From NCBI RefSeq assembly GCF_003951285.1, contig NZ_RXFQ01000004.1, positions 62,001 to 126,000 on the forward strand: a DNA stretch of 64,000 nt. The letters are read 5' to 3'. The notes beneath the pieces are model-generated. The model made no database searches. It had not been told where the DNA came from and saw only the letters and a program-made list of their open reading frames with translations. Numbering within the stretch: position 1 is the first letter of the stretch; every line of letters begins with the position of its first letter. The translations under genes and the position numbers were made by a program. This document shows positions 51,090 to 60,927 of the stretch, piece by piece. This stretch comes from Variovorax beijingensis (GTDB lineage: Bacteria > Pseudomonadota > Gammaproteobacteria > Burkholderiales > Burkholderiaceae_C).

Positions 51090-52612
51090 TGGCCGACAGC
51101 CCCCTGCTTCGCCTGCACCCGCACGACAACGTGCTGGTTGCCAAGACCCCCATCGCCCTGGGCGAAACGATTGCCGAGTTCGGCGTGCGGGCGCGCGCGC
51201 AGATTCCGGCGGGGCACAAGATCGCGTCGCGCGCCATCGCGGCCGGCGAGCAGGTGAAGAAGTACGACACCGTCATCGGCGTGGCCTCGCGCGACCTGGA
51301 GGCCGGCGACTACGTGCACAGCCACAACCTCACGCTGGTGGACTCCTACCGCGACCCGGCCTTCTGCCAGGACGTGCGGCCGGTGGCCTACGTGCCCGAG
51401 GCCGAGCGCGCCACCTTCATGGGCTTTGTGCGGGCCGACGGCCGCGTGGGCACGCGCAACTTCATCGGCATCCTGTCGTCGGTCAACTGCTCGGCCACCG
51501 TCATCAAGCGCATTGCCGCACACTTCACGCCCGAGCGCCTCGCGGCCTTTCCCAACGTGGACGGCGTGGCTGCCTTCGCGCAGACCAGCGGCTGCGGCAT
51601 GTCGTCGCCGAGCGAGCATTTCGACGTGCTGCGCCGCACGCTGGCCGGCTATGCGCGCCATCCCAACCTGGCCGGCGTGCTGATCGTGGGCCTGGGCTGC
51701 GAGCGCAACCAGGTCGATGCGCTGGTCGACTCGCAGGGCCTGAAGCAGGGCCGCCTCATGCGCACGATGGTCATGCAGGATGTGGGCGGCACGCGCCAGA
51801 CCATCGAGGCCGGCATCCGCGCCGTGGAAGAAATGCTGCCCGAGGCCAATGCCGCGCAGCGCACCCGCGTGGGCGCCAACCACCTGAAGATCGGCCTGGA
51901 GTGCGGCGGCTCCGACGGCTTCTCGGGCATCACGGCCAACCCCGCGCTGGGCGCGGCCATGGACGTGCTGGTGCGCCACGGCGGCACCGCCATTCTTTCC
52001 GAGACGCCCGAGATCCACGGCGTCGAATTCATGCTCACGCGGCGCGCCGCCACGCCCGAGGTCGGCCAGAAGCTGCTCGACCGGCTGGCCTGGTGGGAGC
52101 GCTATGCCGCGGGCCAGAACGCGCAGTTCAACGGCGTGGTGGGGCATGGCAACCAGGCCGGCGGGCTGGCCAACATCTTCGAGAAATCGCTCGGCTCGGC
52201 CATGAAGGGCGGCACCACGCCGCTGCAGGCCGTGTACGAATACGCGGAGCCCATCGACCAGGCCGGCTTCGTCTTCATGGATTCGCCAGGCTACGACCCG
52301 GTGGCGGTGACCGGGCAGATCGCGAGCGGCGCGCAGCTGATCTGCTTCACCACCGGACGCGGCTCGATGTTCGGCAGCAAGCCCGCGCCGACCATCAAGC
52401 TGGCCAGCAACACGCCGATGTTCAAGCGCCTCGAGGAAGACATGGACATCAACTGCGGCGTGGTGATCGACGGCGAGCTCTCGGTGCCCGAACTCGGCCA
52501 ACGGATCTTCGAGCAGATCCTGCGCCATGCCTCCGGCGAACGGACCCGCAGCGAAGCGCTGGGCCTGGGCGACCACGAGTTCGTGCCGTGGCACCTCGGC
52601 ATCGTGAGCTGA
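51089..52612 (+). CDS. UxaA-family altronate/galactarate-type dehydratase
   Basis: The 507-residue protein joins an N-terminal SAF-like domain (DNVLVAKTPIALGETIAEFG...AGEQVKKYDTVIGVA, residues ~12-85) to the large UxaA/GarD domain: GFVRADGRVGTRNFIGILSSVNCSATV, QTSGCGMSSPSEHFD, VGLGCERNQVD, KIGLECGGSDGFSGITANPALG, and SPGYDPVAVTGQIASGAQLICFTTGRGSMFG. Such enzymes remove water from sugar acids using Fe(II)/Mn(II) and give 2-keto-3-deoxy acids. Altronate, galactarate or another aldonate is possible. It overlaps the TTT gene stop (TGATG). Confidence 0.9.
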   Translation: MADSPLLRLHPHDNVLVAKTPIALGETIAEFGVRARAQIPAGHKIASRAIAAGEQVKKYDTVIGVASRDLEAGDYVHSHNLTLVDSYRDPAFCQDVRPVAYVPEAERATFMGFVRADGRVGTRNFIGILSSVNCSATVIKRIAAHFTPERLAAFPNVDGVAAFAQTSGCGMSSPSEHFDVLRRTLAGYARHPNLAGVLIVGLGCERNQVDALVDSQGLKQGRLMRTMVMQDVGGTRQTIEAGIRAVEEMLPEANAAQRTRVGANHLKIGLECGGSDGFSGITANPALGAAMDVLVRHGGTAILSETPEIHGVEFMLTRRAATPEVGQKLLDRLAWWERYAAGQNAQFNGVVGHGNQAGGLANIFEKSLGSAMKGGTTPLQAVYEYAEPIDQAGFVFMDSPGYDPVAVTGQIASGAQLICFTTGRGSMFGSKPAPTIKLASNTPMFKRLEEDMDINCGVVIDGELSVPELGQRIFEQILRHASGERTRSEALGLGDHEFVPWHLGIVS

Positions 52613-52634
52613 CTTTCTTTTGATACCGACGGAC

Positions 52635-54104
52635 ATGCCTCTTACCCTCGCCCACCCCGACCTGCAGCGCACCGCCAACTTCATCGGCGGCGAATGGTGC
52701 AGCGCCACCAGCCGCACGCTGGACGTGACCGACCCCGCCACCGGCGCGCTCATCGCGCAGGTGCCCGACTCCGGCGCCGAAGCCGCGCGTGCCGCCGCCG
52801 ATGCCGCGCACGCCGCCTTCCCCGCCTGGCGCCGCACGCCGGCCAAGCAGCGCGCGCAGATCCTCAAGCGCTGGAACGACCTGGTGCTCGCGCATCAGGA
52901 CGACCTGGGCCGCCTGATCTCGCGCGAACAGGGCAAGCCGCTGGCCGAAGGCATCGGCGAGGTCGCCTACGCGGCCAGCTACATCGAGTGGTTTGCCGAA
53001 GAGGCCACGCGCGCCAACGGCGACGTGATTCCGGCGCCCGTTCCGGGCCGGCGCATGTTCGCCATCAAGGAGCCGGTGGGCGTGGTGGCCGCGATCACGC
53101 CGTGGAATTTTCCGGCCGCGATGATCGCGCGCAAGATCGCGCCGGCGCTTGCGGCGGGCTGCACCGTGGTGTGCAAGCCGGCCGAGGACACGCCGCTCAC
53201 CTCGCTCGCGTTGGTGGCGCTGGCCGCGCAGGCCGGCGTGCCCGGGGGCGTGCTCAACATCGTGACGGCCTCGCGCGAGCGCACGCCCGAGGTGGTCGAC
53301 GCCTGGCTGGACGATGCCCGCGTGCGCAAGATCACCTTCACCGGGTCGACACCGGTCGGCAAGCACCTGGCGCGCCGCTCGGCCGACACGCTCAAGAAGC
53401 TGTCGCTCGAACTGGGCGGCAATGCGCCCTTCATCGTGTTCGAGGATGCCGACCTGCACGCCGCGGTCGACGGCCTGATGGCCGCCAAGTTCCGCAACGG
53501 CGGCCAGACCTGCGTGTGCCCGAACCGCGTGTTCGTGCACGAGGTCGTGCATGATGAATTTGCCGAGCTGCTGGCCGCACGTGTTTCGGCGCTGCACGTC
53601 GGCCCGGCCAGCGACCCCGCCTCGCAGATCGGCCCGATGATCAATGCACGCGCCATCGAGAAGATCGAGCGCCATGTGCAGGACGCCGTTTCGCGCGGCG
53701 CACGCGTGCTCGCCGGCGGCGCGCGGCTGCCCGCGCTCGGGCCGAACTACTTCGCGCCCACCGTGCTCGTGAACGCCGACGCCACCATGGCCTGCGCCTG
53801 CGAAGAGACCTTCGGCCCCGTCGTTCCGCTGACGCGCTTCGCGGATGAAGCCGAGGTGGTGGCCCAGGCCAACGACACGCCCTTCGGCCTGGCCGCGTAC
53901 TTCTACTCGTGCGACGTGCGCCGCATCTGGCGCGTGGCGGATGCGCTCGAAGCCGGCATCGTCGGCATCAATGAAGGCGCCCTGGCCGCGGAGGCCGCGC
54001 CCTTCGGCGGCGTGAAGGATTCGGGCTACGGCCGCGAAGGCTCGGTCCACGGCCTGGACGACTACCTGCATACCAAATACGTCTGCCAGGGCCAGTTGGA
54101 CTGA
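52635..54104 (+). CDS. NAD(P)-dependent aldehyde dehydrogenase, succinate-semialdehyde-like
   Basis: The 489-residue enzyme has [22 protein letters not shown], catalytic Glu in [10 protein letters not shown], the active Cys in [14 protein letters not shown] (order T-C-V-C-P) and terminal KDSGYGREG. It resembles the GabD/glutarate- or 2-oxoglutarate-semialdehyde class. In this operon it may oxidise a semialdehyde formed from the sugar acid, such as tartronate or 2-oxoglutarate semialdehyde. ATG 52635 lies 22 bases after the dehydratase stop; the upstream TTG at 52620 is less likely. Confidence 0.9.
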   Translation: MPLTLAHPDLQRTANFIGGEWCSATSRTLDVTDPATGALIAQVPDSGAEAARAAADAAHAAFPAWRRTPAKQRAQILKRWNDLVLAHQDDLGRLISREQGKPLAEGIGEVAYAASYIEWFAEEATRANGDVIPAPVPGRRMFAIKEPVGVVAAITPWNFPAAMIARKIAPALAAGCTVVCKPAEDTPLTSLALVALAAQAGVPGGVLNIVTASRERTPEVVDAWLDDARVRKITFTGSTPVGKHLARRSADTLKKLSLELGGNAPFIVFEDADLHAAVDGLMAAKFRNGGQTCVCPNRVFVHEVVHDEFAELLAARVSALHVGPASDPASQIGPMINARAIEKIERHVQDAVSRGARVLAGGARLPALGPNYFAPTVLVNADATMACACEETFGPVVPLTRFADEAEVVAQANDTPFGLAAYFYSCDVRRIWRVADALEAGIVGINEGALAAEAAPFGGVKDSGYGREGSVHGLDDYLHTKYVCQGQLD

Positions 54105-54141
54105 CGCCAGGCGCACACCCCACACATCCAACGGAAGAAAC

Positions 54142-54945
54142 ATGCCCGCCCTCAACGCTTTCAAGACAGCCCTGGCCGCCAGGCAGCCGCAGATCGGCCT
54201 CTGGCTCTCGATGGCCGACCCCTACATGGCCGAGGTGAGCGCCACCGCCGGCTTCGACTGGCTGCTGATCGACGGCGAGCACGCGCCCAACGACCTGCGC
54301 TCGACCCTGGCCGCATTGCAGTCCGTGGCACCCCACCGCGCCCAGCCGGTGGTGCGCGCGGTACAGGGCGACACGGCGCTCATCAAGCAGCTGCTCGACA
54401 TCGGCGCGAAGAACCTGCTGGTGCCCATGGTCGACACGGCCGAACAGGCGCGCGCACTGGTGTCGGCCACGCGCTATCCGCCGCTGGGCATCCGCGGCGT
54501 CGGCAGCGCCGTGGGCCGTGCGTCGCAGTGGAGCGCGCGCACCGACTACCTCGACGTCGCCGATGCGGAGGTCTGTCTGCTGGTGCAGGCGGAAACCGTG
54601 GCGGCGCTCTCCAACCTGGCGCAGATCTGCGCCGTGGACGGCATCGACGGCGTCTTCATCGGCCCGGCCGACCTGGCCGCGTCGATGGGCCACCGGGGCC
54701 GTCCCGGCCATCCGGAGGTGCAGGCTGCCATCGAGGCCGCCATGCGCACCATCGTGGCCTCGGGCAAGGCCGCGGGCACGCTGACCTCCGACCCGAAGCT
54801 GGCCCGGCGCTACCTGGAACTGGGCTGCACCTTTATCGCGGTCGGTGTCGACGTGCTGCTGTATGCGGGCGCGGCCCGCAAGCTCGCCGCCGACTTCAGC
54901 GGTGCGCCGCCGGCCGAAGAGCCCGCGCCGCGCGCGGCCTACTGA
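54142..54945 (+). CDS. HpcH/HpaI aldolase family protein
   Basis: The 267-residue class II aldolase has [34 protein letters not shown], the metal and pyruvate sites in [10 protein letters not shown] and [14 protein letters not shown], and [14 protein letters not shown]. It cleaves 2-keto-3-deoxy acids to pyruvate plus an aldehyde, as GarL, RhmA and HpaI do. Behind a UxaA-type dehydratase and an aldehyde dehydrogenase it completes a dehydration-cleavage-oxidation pathway. A short upstream spacer carries GGAAGAA before the ATG. Confidence 0.9.
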   Translation: MPALNAFKTALAARQPQIGLWLSMADPYMAEVSATAGFDWLLIDGEHAPNDLRSTLAALQSVAPHRAQPVVRAVQGDTALIKQLLDIGAKNLLVPMVDTAEQARALVSATRYPPLGIRGVGSAVGRASQWSARTDYLDVADAEVCLLVQAETVAALSNLAQICAVDGIDGVFIGPADLAASMGHRGRPGHPEVQAAIEAAMRTIVASGKAAGTLTSDPKLARRYLELGCTFIAVGVDVLLYAGAARKLAADFSGAPPAEEPAPRAAY

Positions 54946-54970
54946 TCGAAGACTTCGGCGCGAGAAAAAG

Positions 54971-56026
54971 CTACGGCAGGTTCTCGCGGAAGATCACCTG
55001 GCTGCGGGTGGTTTCCACGCCGCCGAGCGCCTCGCGCCCGTCGCGCAGGTTGGCAAAGATGCGCACGCAGTTCATCAGCGTGGTGTGCGGGCTCTGCGTG
55101 ATCACCGCGTCCATGCTGCCGTCGATCAGCAGCGTGCGCGTGTCGGGCGTGAGTCCGTGTCCGATGAACACCACCTTCTGCTCGCGCCCTGCCTCCTTCA
55201 GCGCGCGCGCCACGCCGTCGGACGCACCGCCAATGTTGTAGATGCCGCCCATGTCGGGATGCTGCTCCAGCAGCGCGCGCGTCTGCCGGTAGTTCTTGCC
55301 CGCGTCGTCCTGGCCTTCGCGCAGGCCCACCACCTCGAGCCGCGGGAACATTTCGTCGATCACGTGCAGGAAGCCGGCCTCGCGCTCTTCGTGGGCCTTG
55401 TAGCTCAGGCTGCCCGCGATGAGCGCCACCTTCGCGGCGCGCGCGCCGATGAAGCGGCCGATGAGGTAGCCCGCGGTGCGGCCGGCCGCGCGGTTGTCCA
55501 GCCCCACGAAGGCGGCGCGCTCCGAATTCGACAGGTCCGAGATCAGCGTGACCACCGGCAGCCCGCGCGCCGCCAGCGCCGCCACCGCCTCGCGCACCGC
55601 CGGGTGCTCCAGCGCCATCATCGCGATGCCGTCGCAGCGCTGGCCGTGGCGCCGCAGCGCATCGGCCAGTTCGTGCGGATTGAAGCTCTCGATGAACACC
55701 GTGCGGCACTGCACGTTGAACGGCGCCCAGTGCTCCTGCGAATAGCCCACCATGTCGCCCAGCATGCGGATGAAGCGGTTGGTGCCGGCCGGCAGCAGGA
55801 ACACCAGCCGCAAAGGCGGCGGCGTGAGCGCGGCATAGAGCTCGGGCCCCGGCAGGTAGTCGAGCTCGCCCGCGGCCTTGAGCACGCGCTGCACCGTGGC
55901 GTCGCGCACCCCCGGGCGGCGGTTGAGCACGCGGTCGACGGTGGCGGTCGACACCTGCGCCGCACGCGCGATGTCGACCACGCGCGCGCGCCGCGCATCG
56001 GCAGGAGGTGAAGGGTTATCCCGCAT
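54971..56026 (-). CDS. LacI-family transcriptional regulator
   Basis: The 351-residue regulator has an N-terminal LacI HTH (VVDIARAAQVSTATVDRVLNRRPGVRDATVQRVLKAAGEL) and a sugar-binding-protein-like domain with QCRTVFIESFNPHELADALR, AALAARGLPVVTLISDLSNSERAAFVGLDNRAAGRTAGYL. The TVDRVLN form of the helix and the ABC-binding-protein likeness are typical of regulators of sugar or polyol use. It is divergent from the TRAP-RuBisCO-like-kinase operon and converges with the aldolase gene, so it probably represses the former. Confidence 0.9.
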   Translation of the reverse strand: MRDNPSPPADARRARVVDIARAAQVSTATVDRVLNRRPGVRDATVQRVLKAAGELDYLPGPELYAALTPPPLRLVFLLPAGTNRFIRMLGDMVGYSQEHWAPFNVQCRTVFIESFNPHELADALRRHGQRCDGIAMMALEHPAVREAVAALAARGLPVVTLISDLSNSERAAFVGLDNRAAGRTAGYLIGRFIGARAAKVALIAGSLSYKAHEEREAGFLHVIDEMFPRLEVVGLREGQDDAGKNYRQTRALLEQHPDMGGIYNIGGASDGVARALKEAGREQKVVFIGHGLTPDTRTLLIDGSMDAVITQSPHTTLMNCVRIFANLRDGREALGGVETTRSQVIFRENLP

Positions 56027-56102
56027 ACATCAAAAACCATCAATATCGAGTTTGACCCGGATCATGCATGCTTTTATCTTCGCTGTGGCTCGAATCCAAT
56101 GG

Positions 56103-56120
56103 TGCATCAGATTGCATCAG
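56103..56120. repeat. Direct repeat TGCATCAG, two copies one helical turn apart
   Basis: TGCATCAG occurs at 56103-56110 and 56113-56120, ten bases apart, 32 bases before the TRAP binding-protein gene; ATGCATGC lies about 35 bases further upstream. The position suits an operator or activator site in the LacI/TRAP divergent spacer (56027-56151). No clear LacI-type palindrome was found. Confidence 0.4.
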
Positions 56121-56151
56121 CCGCATTCCGAAGATCCTGGAGACAAAAGAC

Positions 56152-57180
56152 ATGACCTCGCTCACTCGCCTGAACCGCCGCGGTGCCTTGCGCACGCTTT
56201 CCGCCCTCCCCGCCGCCGGCATCGTGTCGGCCGTGCCGCGCATCGCGCGCGCCGCGGAGTTCTCGTACAAGTACGGCAACAACCTGCCGCTCAGCCATCC
56301 GCTGAACATCCGCGCGCAAGAGGCGGCCGACCGCATCGCCAAGGAAACCAAGGGCCGTGTCGAGATCAAGATCTTCCCCAACAACCAGCTCGGCGGCGAC
56401 ACCGACATGCTGGCGCAGGTGCGCTCGGGCGGCATCGAGTTCTTCACACCCTCGGCGCTGGTGATTGCCACGCTGGTGCCGGTGGCCGCCATCAACGCGG
56501 TGGGCTTTGCGTTCAACGACTACAGCCAGGTGTGGGGCGCCATGGACGGCAAGCTCGGCGCGCATGTGCGCGGCGCCATCGCCAAGTCGCGCCTCTACGC
56601 CTTCGAGAAGATGTGGGACAACGGCTTTCGCCAGACCACCAGCAGCAAGGCCGCGGTCGCGAATGCGAAGGACATGGACGGCCTGAAGATCCGCGTGCCC
56701 GTGAGCCCGCTGTCGATCTCGATGTTCAAGGGCCTCGGCGCCGCGCCCGCGAGCCTGCAGTTCAGCGAGGTGTACTCGGCCCTGCAAACGAAGATCGTCG
56801 ACGCGCAGGAGAACCCGCTGCCGATCATCCAGGTGGCCAAGCTGTTCGAGGTGCAGAAGTTCTGCTCGCTCACCAACCACATCTGGGACGGCTACTGGTT
56901 CATTGCCAATGGCCGCGCCTGGGAGGCACTGCCCGACGACCTCAAGGCCATCGTGGCGCGCGCCATCAACGACGCCGGCATGCAGCAGCGCGAAGACATC
57001 AGGAAGCTCAACGAATCGGTGGTCGGCGACCTGCAGGCCAAGGGCCTCAGCATCAACCGCCCGGTGGCCGAGAGCTTTCGCGCCAAGCTGCGCGAATCGG
57101 GCTTCTACGGCGAGTGGAAAGGCCGCTTCGGCCCCGAGGCGTGGGCCCTGCTCGAAGGCGCCGTCGGCAAGCTGGCCTGA
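56152..57180 (+). CDS. TRAP transporter DctP-type substrate-binding protein
   Basis: The 342-residue periplasmic protein has a twin-arginine-like signal (NRRGALRTLSALPAAG, cleavage near ARA-AEF) and the DctP fold: FSYKYGNNLPLSHPLNIRAQEAADRI, VEIKIFPNNQLGGDTDMLAQVRSG, and the ligand arginine in GLKIRVPVSP. It binds an organic or sugar acid for the fused permease encoded six bases downstream. GGAG precedes the ATG; longer starts at 56068 would remove the signal from the N-terminus. Confidence 0.92.
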   Translation: MTSLTRLNRRGALRTLSALPAAGIVSAVPRIARAAEFSYKYGNNLPLSHPLNIRAQEAADRIAKETKGRVEIKIFPNNQLGGDTDMLAQVRSGGIEFFTPSALVIATLVPVAAINAVGFAFNDYSQVWGAMDGKLGAHVRGAIAKSRLYAFEKMWDNGFRQTTSSKAAVANAKDMDGLKIRVPVSPLSISMFKGLGAAPASLQFSEVYSALQTKIVDAQENPLPIIQVAKLFEVQKFCSLTNHIWDGYWFIANGRAWEALPDDLKAIVARAINDAGMQQREDIRKLNESVVGDLQAKGLSINRPVAESFRAKLRESGFYGEWKGRFGPEAWALLEGAVGKLA

Positions 57181-57186
57181 CCGGCC

Positions 57187-59082
57187 ATGGTGCATGAATC
57201 CACTTTCGAGGCGGCCCCGTTCGTGGGCGCCGGGCCGTCCGCCAACGCACTGAGCGGCGCGGCCGGGCGCGCCGACCGCGTGCTGGGCGGCCTGGTCGAG
57301 GCCGTGGCCGCGCTGCTGGTGCTGGCCGAGATCTGCGTGCTGTTCGCGGGCGTGGTGTCGCGCTATGTGTTCCACGCGCCGCTGGTGTGGTCGGACGAGC
57401 TCGCGTCCATCCTCTTTCTGTGGCTCTCGATGCTGGGCGCGGTGGTGGCGCTGCGCCGCGGCGAGCACATGCGCATGACGGCGCTGCTGCAGAAGGTGCA
57501 GCCTTCGACGCGCGCCATGCTCGACGCCTTTGCCATTGCGGCTTCGATCACGTTCCTGGTGCTGATCGTCTGGCCGTCGATCGACTATGCGCACGAAGAG
57601 TCGTTCATCGTCACGCCCGCACTGGAGATCAGCAACGCCTGGCGCGCCGCGGCCATTCCGGCCGGCATCGTCATCATGCTGGCGATGGCGCTGCTGCGGC
57701 TCGTGCGGGTGTGCACCGGGCGGCAGATCGCCGTCGCGGTGCTCGGCATGGCCGCGCTGGTGGCGGCCTTCTGGCTTGCGGCGCCGCTTTTTGCCGCGCT
57801 CGGCAAGTTCAACCTGGTGATCTTCTTCGTGGTGGTGGTGGCGGCCACCGTGCTTTCGGGCGTGCCCATCGCGTTCTCGTTCGCGCTGGCCACCTTCGGC
57901 TACCTGGCGCTCACCACGCGCACGCCGCTGCTGGTGATGGTGGGGCGCCTGGACGAAGGCATGTCGCACCTGATCCTGCTCGCGGTGCCGCTCTTCATCT
58001 TCCTGGGCGCGCTGATCGAGATGGCGGGCATGGCGCGCGCCATGATCCAGTTCCTTGCGAGCCTGCTGGGCCACGTGCGCGGCGGCCTCTCGTACGTGCT
58101 GATCGGTGCGATGTACCTGGTGTCGGGCATCTCGGGCTCCAAGATCGCCGACATGGCGGCCATTGCGCCCGTGCTGTTCCCCGAGATGGTCAAGCGCGGC
58201 GCCAAGCCCGGGGACCTGGTGGCGCTGCTGTCGGCCACGGGCGCGCAGACCGAGACCATTCCGCCATCGATCGTGCTCATCACCATCGGCTCGGTCACGG
58301 GCATCTCCATCGCGGCGCTGTTCACGGGCGGCCTGCTGCCGGCCGTGGTGCTGGGCGCCGCGCTGTGCATGGTGGTGTGGTGGCGCTACCGGCGCGAAGA
58401 CCTGAGCGGCGTTGCGCGCCACAGCAAGCGCGAGATCGGCAAGCTGCTGCTGGTGGCGCTGCCCGCGGTGCTGCTGCCCTTCGTGATCCGCGCCGCCGTG
58501 GTCGAGGGCGTGGCCACGGCCACCGAGGTGTCGACCATCGGCATCGTCTACTCGGCCATCGTCGGGCTCTTCGTGTACCGGCAGTTCGACTGGAAGCGGC
58601 TCAAGCCGATGCTGGTCGACACGGCCTCGCTCTCGGGCGCCATCATCTTCATTGTCGGCTGCGCCACGGCCATGGCCTGGGGCCTCACGCAGTCGGGCTT
58701 CTCGCAAGACCTGGCGCGCGTCATGGGCGCCCTGCCGGGCGGCGCCTATGGCTTCCTGGCCGTGTCGATCGTCGCCTTCATCGTGCTGGGCAGCGTGCTC
58801 GAGGGCATTCCGGCCATCGTGCTGTTCGGGCCGCTGCTCTTTCCCATTGCCAAGGCGGTGGGCGTGCACGAGGTGCACTACGCCATGGTGGTGATCTTTG
58901 CGATGGGCATCGGCCTGTTCGCGCCGCCCTTCGGCGTGGGCTACTACGGCGCCTGCGCCGTGAGCAAGGTCAACCCCGACGAGGGCATCCGCCACATCTG
59001 GGGCTACATCGCCGCAATGCTGGTGGGCCTGGTGATCGTGGCCGCGTTCCCGTGGTTCTCGACCGGTTTTCTCAAGTTCTGA
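57187..59082 (+). CDS. Fused TRAP permease DctQ-DctM
   Basis: The 631-residue membrane protein is a small DctQ-like domain (residues ~30-185, GVVSRYVFHAPLVWSDELASILFLWLSMLGA) joined to the large DctM domain (~200-631, FNLVIFFVVVVAATVLSGVPIAFSFAL, GISGSKIADMAAIAPVLFPEM, FAPPFGVGYYGACAV). It imports the substrate with sodium. About 16 membrane helices are expected. It lies between the DctP gene and the catabolic genes, so the transporter and enzymes share a substrate. Confidence 0.93.
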   Translation: MVHESTFEAAPFVGAGPSANALSGAAGRADRVLGGLVEAVAALLVLAEICVLFAGVVSRYVFHAPLVWSDELASILFLWLSMLGAVVALRRGEHMRMTALLQKVQPSTRAMLDAFAIAASITFLVLIVWPSIDYAHEESFIVTPALEISNAWRAAAIPAGIVIMLAMALLRLVRVCTGRQIAVAVLGMAALVAAFWLAAPLFAALGKFNLVIFFVVVVAATVLSGVPIAFSFALATFGYLALTTRTPLLVMVGRLDEGMSHLILLAVPLFIFLGALIEMAGMARAMIQFLASLLGHVRGGLSYVLIGAMYLVSGISGSKIADMAAIAPVLFPEMVKRGAKPGDLVALLSATGAQTETIPPSIVLITIGSVTGISIAALFTGGLLPAVVLGAALCMVVWWRYRREDLSGVARHSKREIGKLLLVALPAVLLPFVIRAAVVEGVATATEVSTIGIVYSAIVGLFVYRQFDWKRLKPMLVDTASLSGAIIFIVGCATAMAWGLTQSGFSQDLARVMGALPGGAYGFLAVSIVAFIVLGSVLEGIPAIVLFGPLLFPIAKAVGVHEVHYAMVVIFAMGIGLFAPPFGVGYYGACAVSKVNPDEGIRHIWGYIAAMLVGLVIVAAFPWFSTGFLKF

Positions 59083-59119
59083 TCACAACAACACACTCAC
59101 ATCAACGGAGCCAACCGCA

Positions 59120-59659
59120 ATGAGTCGATTCCTCGGCGAGATTCGCCAGCTGGGCTATGTCGTGCACGACATCGAGGCCGCCATGGACTACTGGAGCACC
59201 ACGCTGGGCGTGGGCCCGTGGTTCTACAACCCCAAGGTGCCGATCAGGAACTACCGCTACAACGGCCAGCCGCACGAGCCCCACAACTCGGTGGCGCTGG
59301 CCAACTCGGGCTATGTGCAGGTCGAGCTGATCCAGACGCGCAACGACGTGCCCTCGATGTACCGCGACTTCCTGCAGGCCGGCCGCACCGGGCTGCAGCA
59401 CGTCGCCTACTGGACGGCCGACTACGACGCCGACCTCGCGCGCCTGACCGCGCAGGGCTTCAAGCCCGTGATGAGCGGCGAAGTGGGCGAGCGCGGGCGC
59501 TTCATCTACTTCGACACCGAGTACCACCCGGGCACGGTGATCGAGCTGTCCGAAGTGGCGGGGCCCAAGGGCAAGATGTTCGACCTGATCCGCAGCGCCT
59601 CCGAAGGCTGGGACGGCAGCGAGCCGGTGCGGCCCTTTCCCGACCTGAGCAAGCTGTGA
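59120..59659 (+). CDS. VOC (glyoxalase/bleomycin-resistance superfamily) protein
   Basis: The 179-residue protein has two vicinal-oxygen-chelate modules: LGYVVHDIEAAMDYWSTTLGVGPWF with Gly-Tyr in place of the first metal His, and RTGLQHVAYWTADYDADLARL with a His, then a Glu candidate in GTVIELSEV. This is the Glyoxalase_4/lactoylglutathione-lyase-like subgroup. In the operon it may be an epimerase or isomerase of the sugar-acid intermediate; that role is inferred only. Its metal site may be incomplete. Confidence 0.8.
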   Translation: MSRFLGEIRQLGYVVHDIEAAMDYWSTTLGVGPWFYNPKVPIRNYRYNGQPHEPHNSVALANSGYVQVELIQTRNDVPSMYRDFLQAGRTGLQHVAYWTADYDADLARLTAQGFKPVMSGEVGERGRFIYFDTEYHPGTVIELSEVAGPKGKMFDLIRSASEGWDGSEPVRPFPDLSKL

Positions 59660-59661
59660 CC

Positions 59662-60927
59662 ATGGCCGAACGCATCCGCGCGCGCTACCTCATCGAGACG
59701 CCGCTGGACCCGGCCGCCGTGGCCGAGGTGATGGTCGGCGAACAGTCGTGCGGCACCTTCACGCGCGTCGAGGGCGAGACCGATGCGCTGCGCGAACGCG
59801 CGCGCGCCACGGTCGAGGCCATCACCGAGATGGCGCCGGCCGAGGCGCCGAGCCTGCCCAACGCCCTGCTCGAACGCAAGGGCACGCGCGGCCCGTGGCG
59901 GCGTGCGCACATCGACATCTCGTTTCCCGCAGCGAACATCGGCGCCAACCTGCCGACGCTCGCGGCCACGGTGTCGGGCAACCTCTACGACCTGGGCGAA
60001 GTCACGGGCCTGCGGCTCGAATCGCTGCAGCTTCCTGCCCCCTACCGCGCGCAGTTCGAGATGCCGCGCGTCGGCATCGCGGGCACGCGGCGCGCCACCG
60101 GCGTGGCGAGCGGCGCGCTGGTCGGCACCATCATCAAGCCCAACGTGGGACTGTCCGCCGGCGAGACCGCCGAGCTGGTCGCCAGGCTCTGCGCCGCAGG
60201 CGTCGACTTCATCAAGGACGACGAGGTCTGCGCCGACCCCGCGCATGCGCCGCTCGCCGACCGCGTGCCCGCGGTGATGGGCGTGGTGCGCGCGCACCAG
60301 GAGCGCACCGGCAAACACGTGATGGTGGCCTTCAACATCACCGACGAAACCGATGCGATGAAGCGGCATGCCGACCTCGTCGAGCGCGAAGGCGGATCGT
60401 GCGTGATGGCCAGCCTCAACTGGTGCGGCCACTCGGGCATGCAGACGCTGCGCCGCCACACCGGCCTGGCGCTGCACGGCCACCGCAACGGCTACGGCGC
60501 GCTGTCGCGCCATCCGCTGCTGGGCATTTCGTTCCAGGCCTATCAAACGCTCTGGCGGCTAGCGGGCGTCGACCACATGCACGTGCACGGCCTGCAGGGC
60601 AAGTTCTCGCAGCCCGACAGCGAAGTCATCGAATCGGCGCGCGACTGCTTCACGCCGCTGACCGATGCCGCAGACGACCGCGTGATGCCGGCCTTTTCGT
60701 CCGGCCAGTGGGCCGGCACCGTGCCCGCCACCTGGGCCGCCATCGGCAGCGACGACCTGCTCTTCATGGCCGGCGGCGGCATCCTCGCGCATCCCGATGG
60801 CGCGGCGGCCGGGGTCACCAGCATCCGCCAGGCCTGGTCGGCTGCGCGTGCCGGCACCGCGCTGCAGGAAGCCGCCCGCGGCGCGCCCGAGCTGGCGCGC
60901 GCACTGGCCTTCTTCGGCAGGCCGTGA
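59662..60927 (+). CDS. RuBisCO-like protein (form IV), possible acid-sugar phosphate lyase
   Basis: The 421-residue protein is RuBisCO large-subunit-like: GTIIKPNVGLS retains the Lys159 equivalent of the catalytic base but has Asn in place of the second Lys, and VDFIKDDEVCADP retains Lys185, Asp187 and Glu188 for the carbamate-Mg site. Loop 6 is replaced by FSSGQWAGTVPATW, so it lacks the CO2-specific lysine and is not a carboxylase. With the adjacent DUF1537 kinase and TRAP system it resembles OiaX, the 3-oxoisoapionate-4-phosphate transcarboxylase/hydrolase of D-apionate breakdown. Assignment to OiaX itself is inference. Its stop overlaps the kinase ATG. Confidence 0.88.
   Translation: MAERIRARYLIETPLDPAAVAEVMVGEQSCGTFTRVEGETDALRERARATVEAITEMAPAEAPSLPNALLERKGTRGPWRRAHIDISFPAANIGANLPTLAATVSGNLYDLGEVTGLRLESLQLPAPYRAQFEMPRVGIAGTRRATGVASGALVGTIIKPNVGLSAGETAELVARLCAAGVDFIKDDEVCADPAHAPLADRVPAVMGVVRAHQERTGKHVMVAFNITDETDAMKRHADLVEREGGSCVMASLNWCGHSGMQTLRRHTGLALHGHRNGYGALSRHPLLGISFQAYQTLWRLAGVDHMHVHGLQGKFSQPDSEVIESARDCFTPLTDAADDRVMPAFSSGQWAGTVPATWAAIGSDDLLFMAGGGILAHPDGAAAGVTSIRQAWSAARAGTALQEAARGAPELARALAFFGRP

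Noticed and set aside
59662..60927. Genuine RuBisCO large subunit
   Set aside because: Loop 6 lysine and the second KPK lysine are absent, and no small subunit, phosphoribulokinase or CbbR is adjacent.
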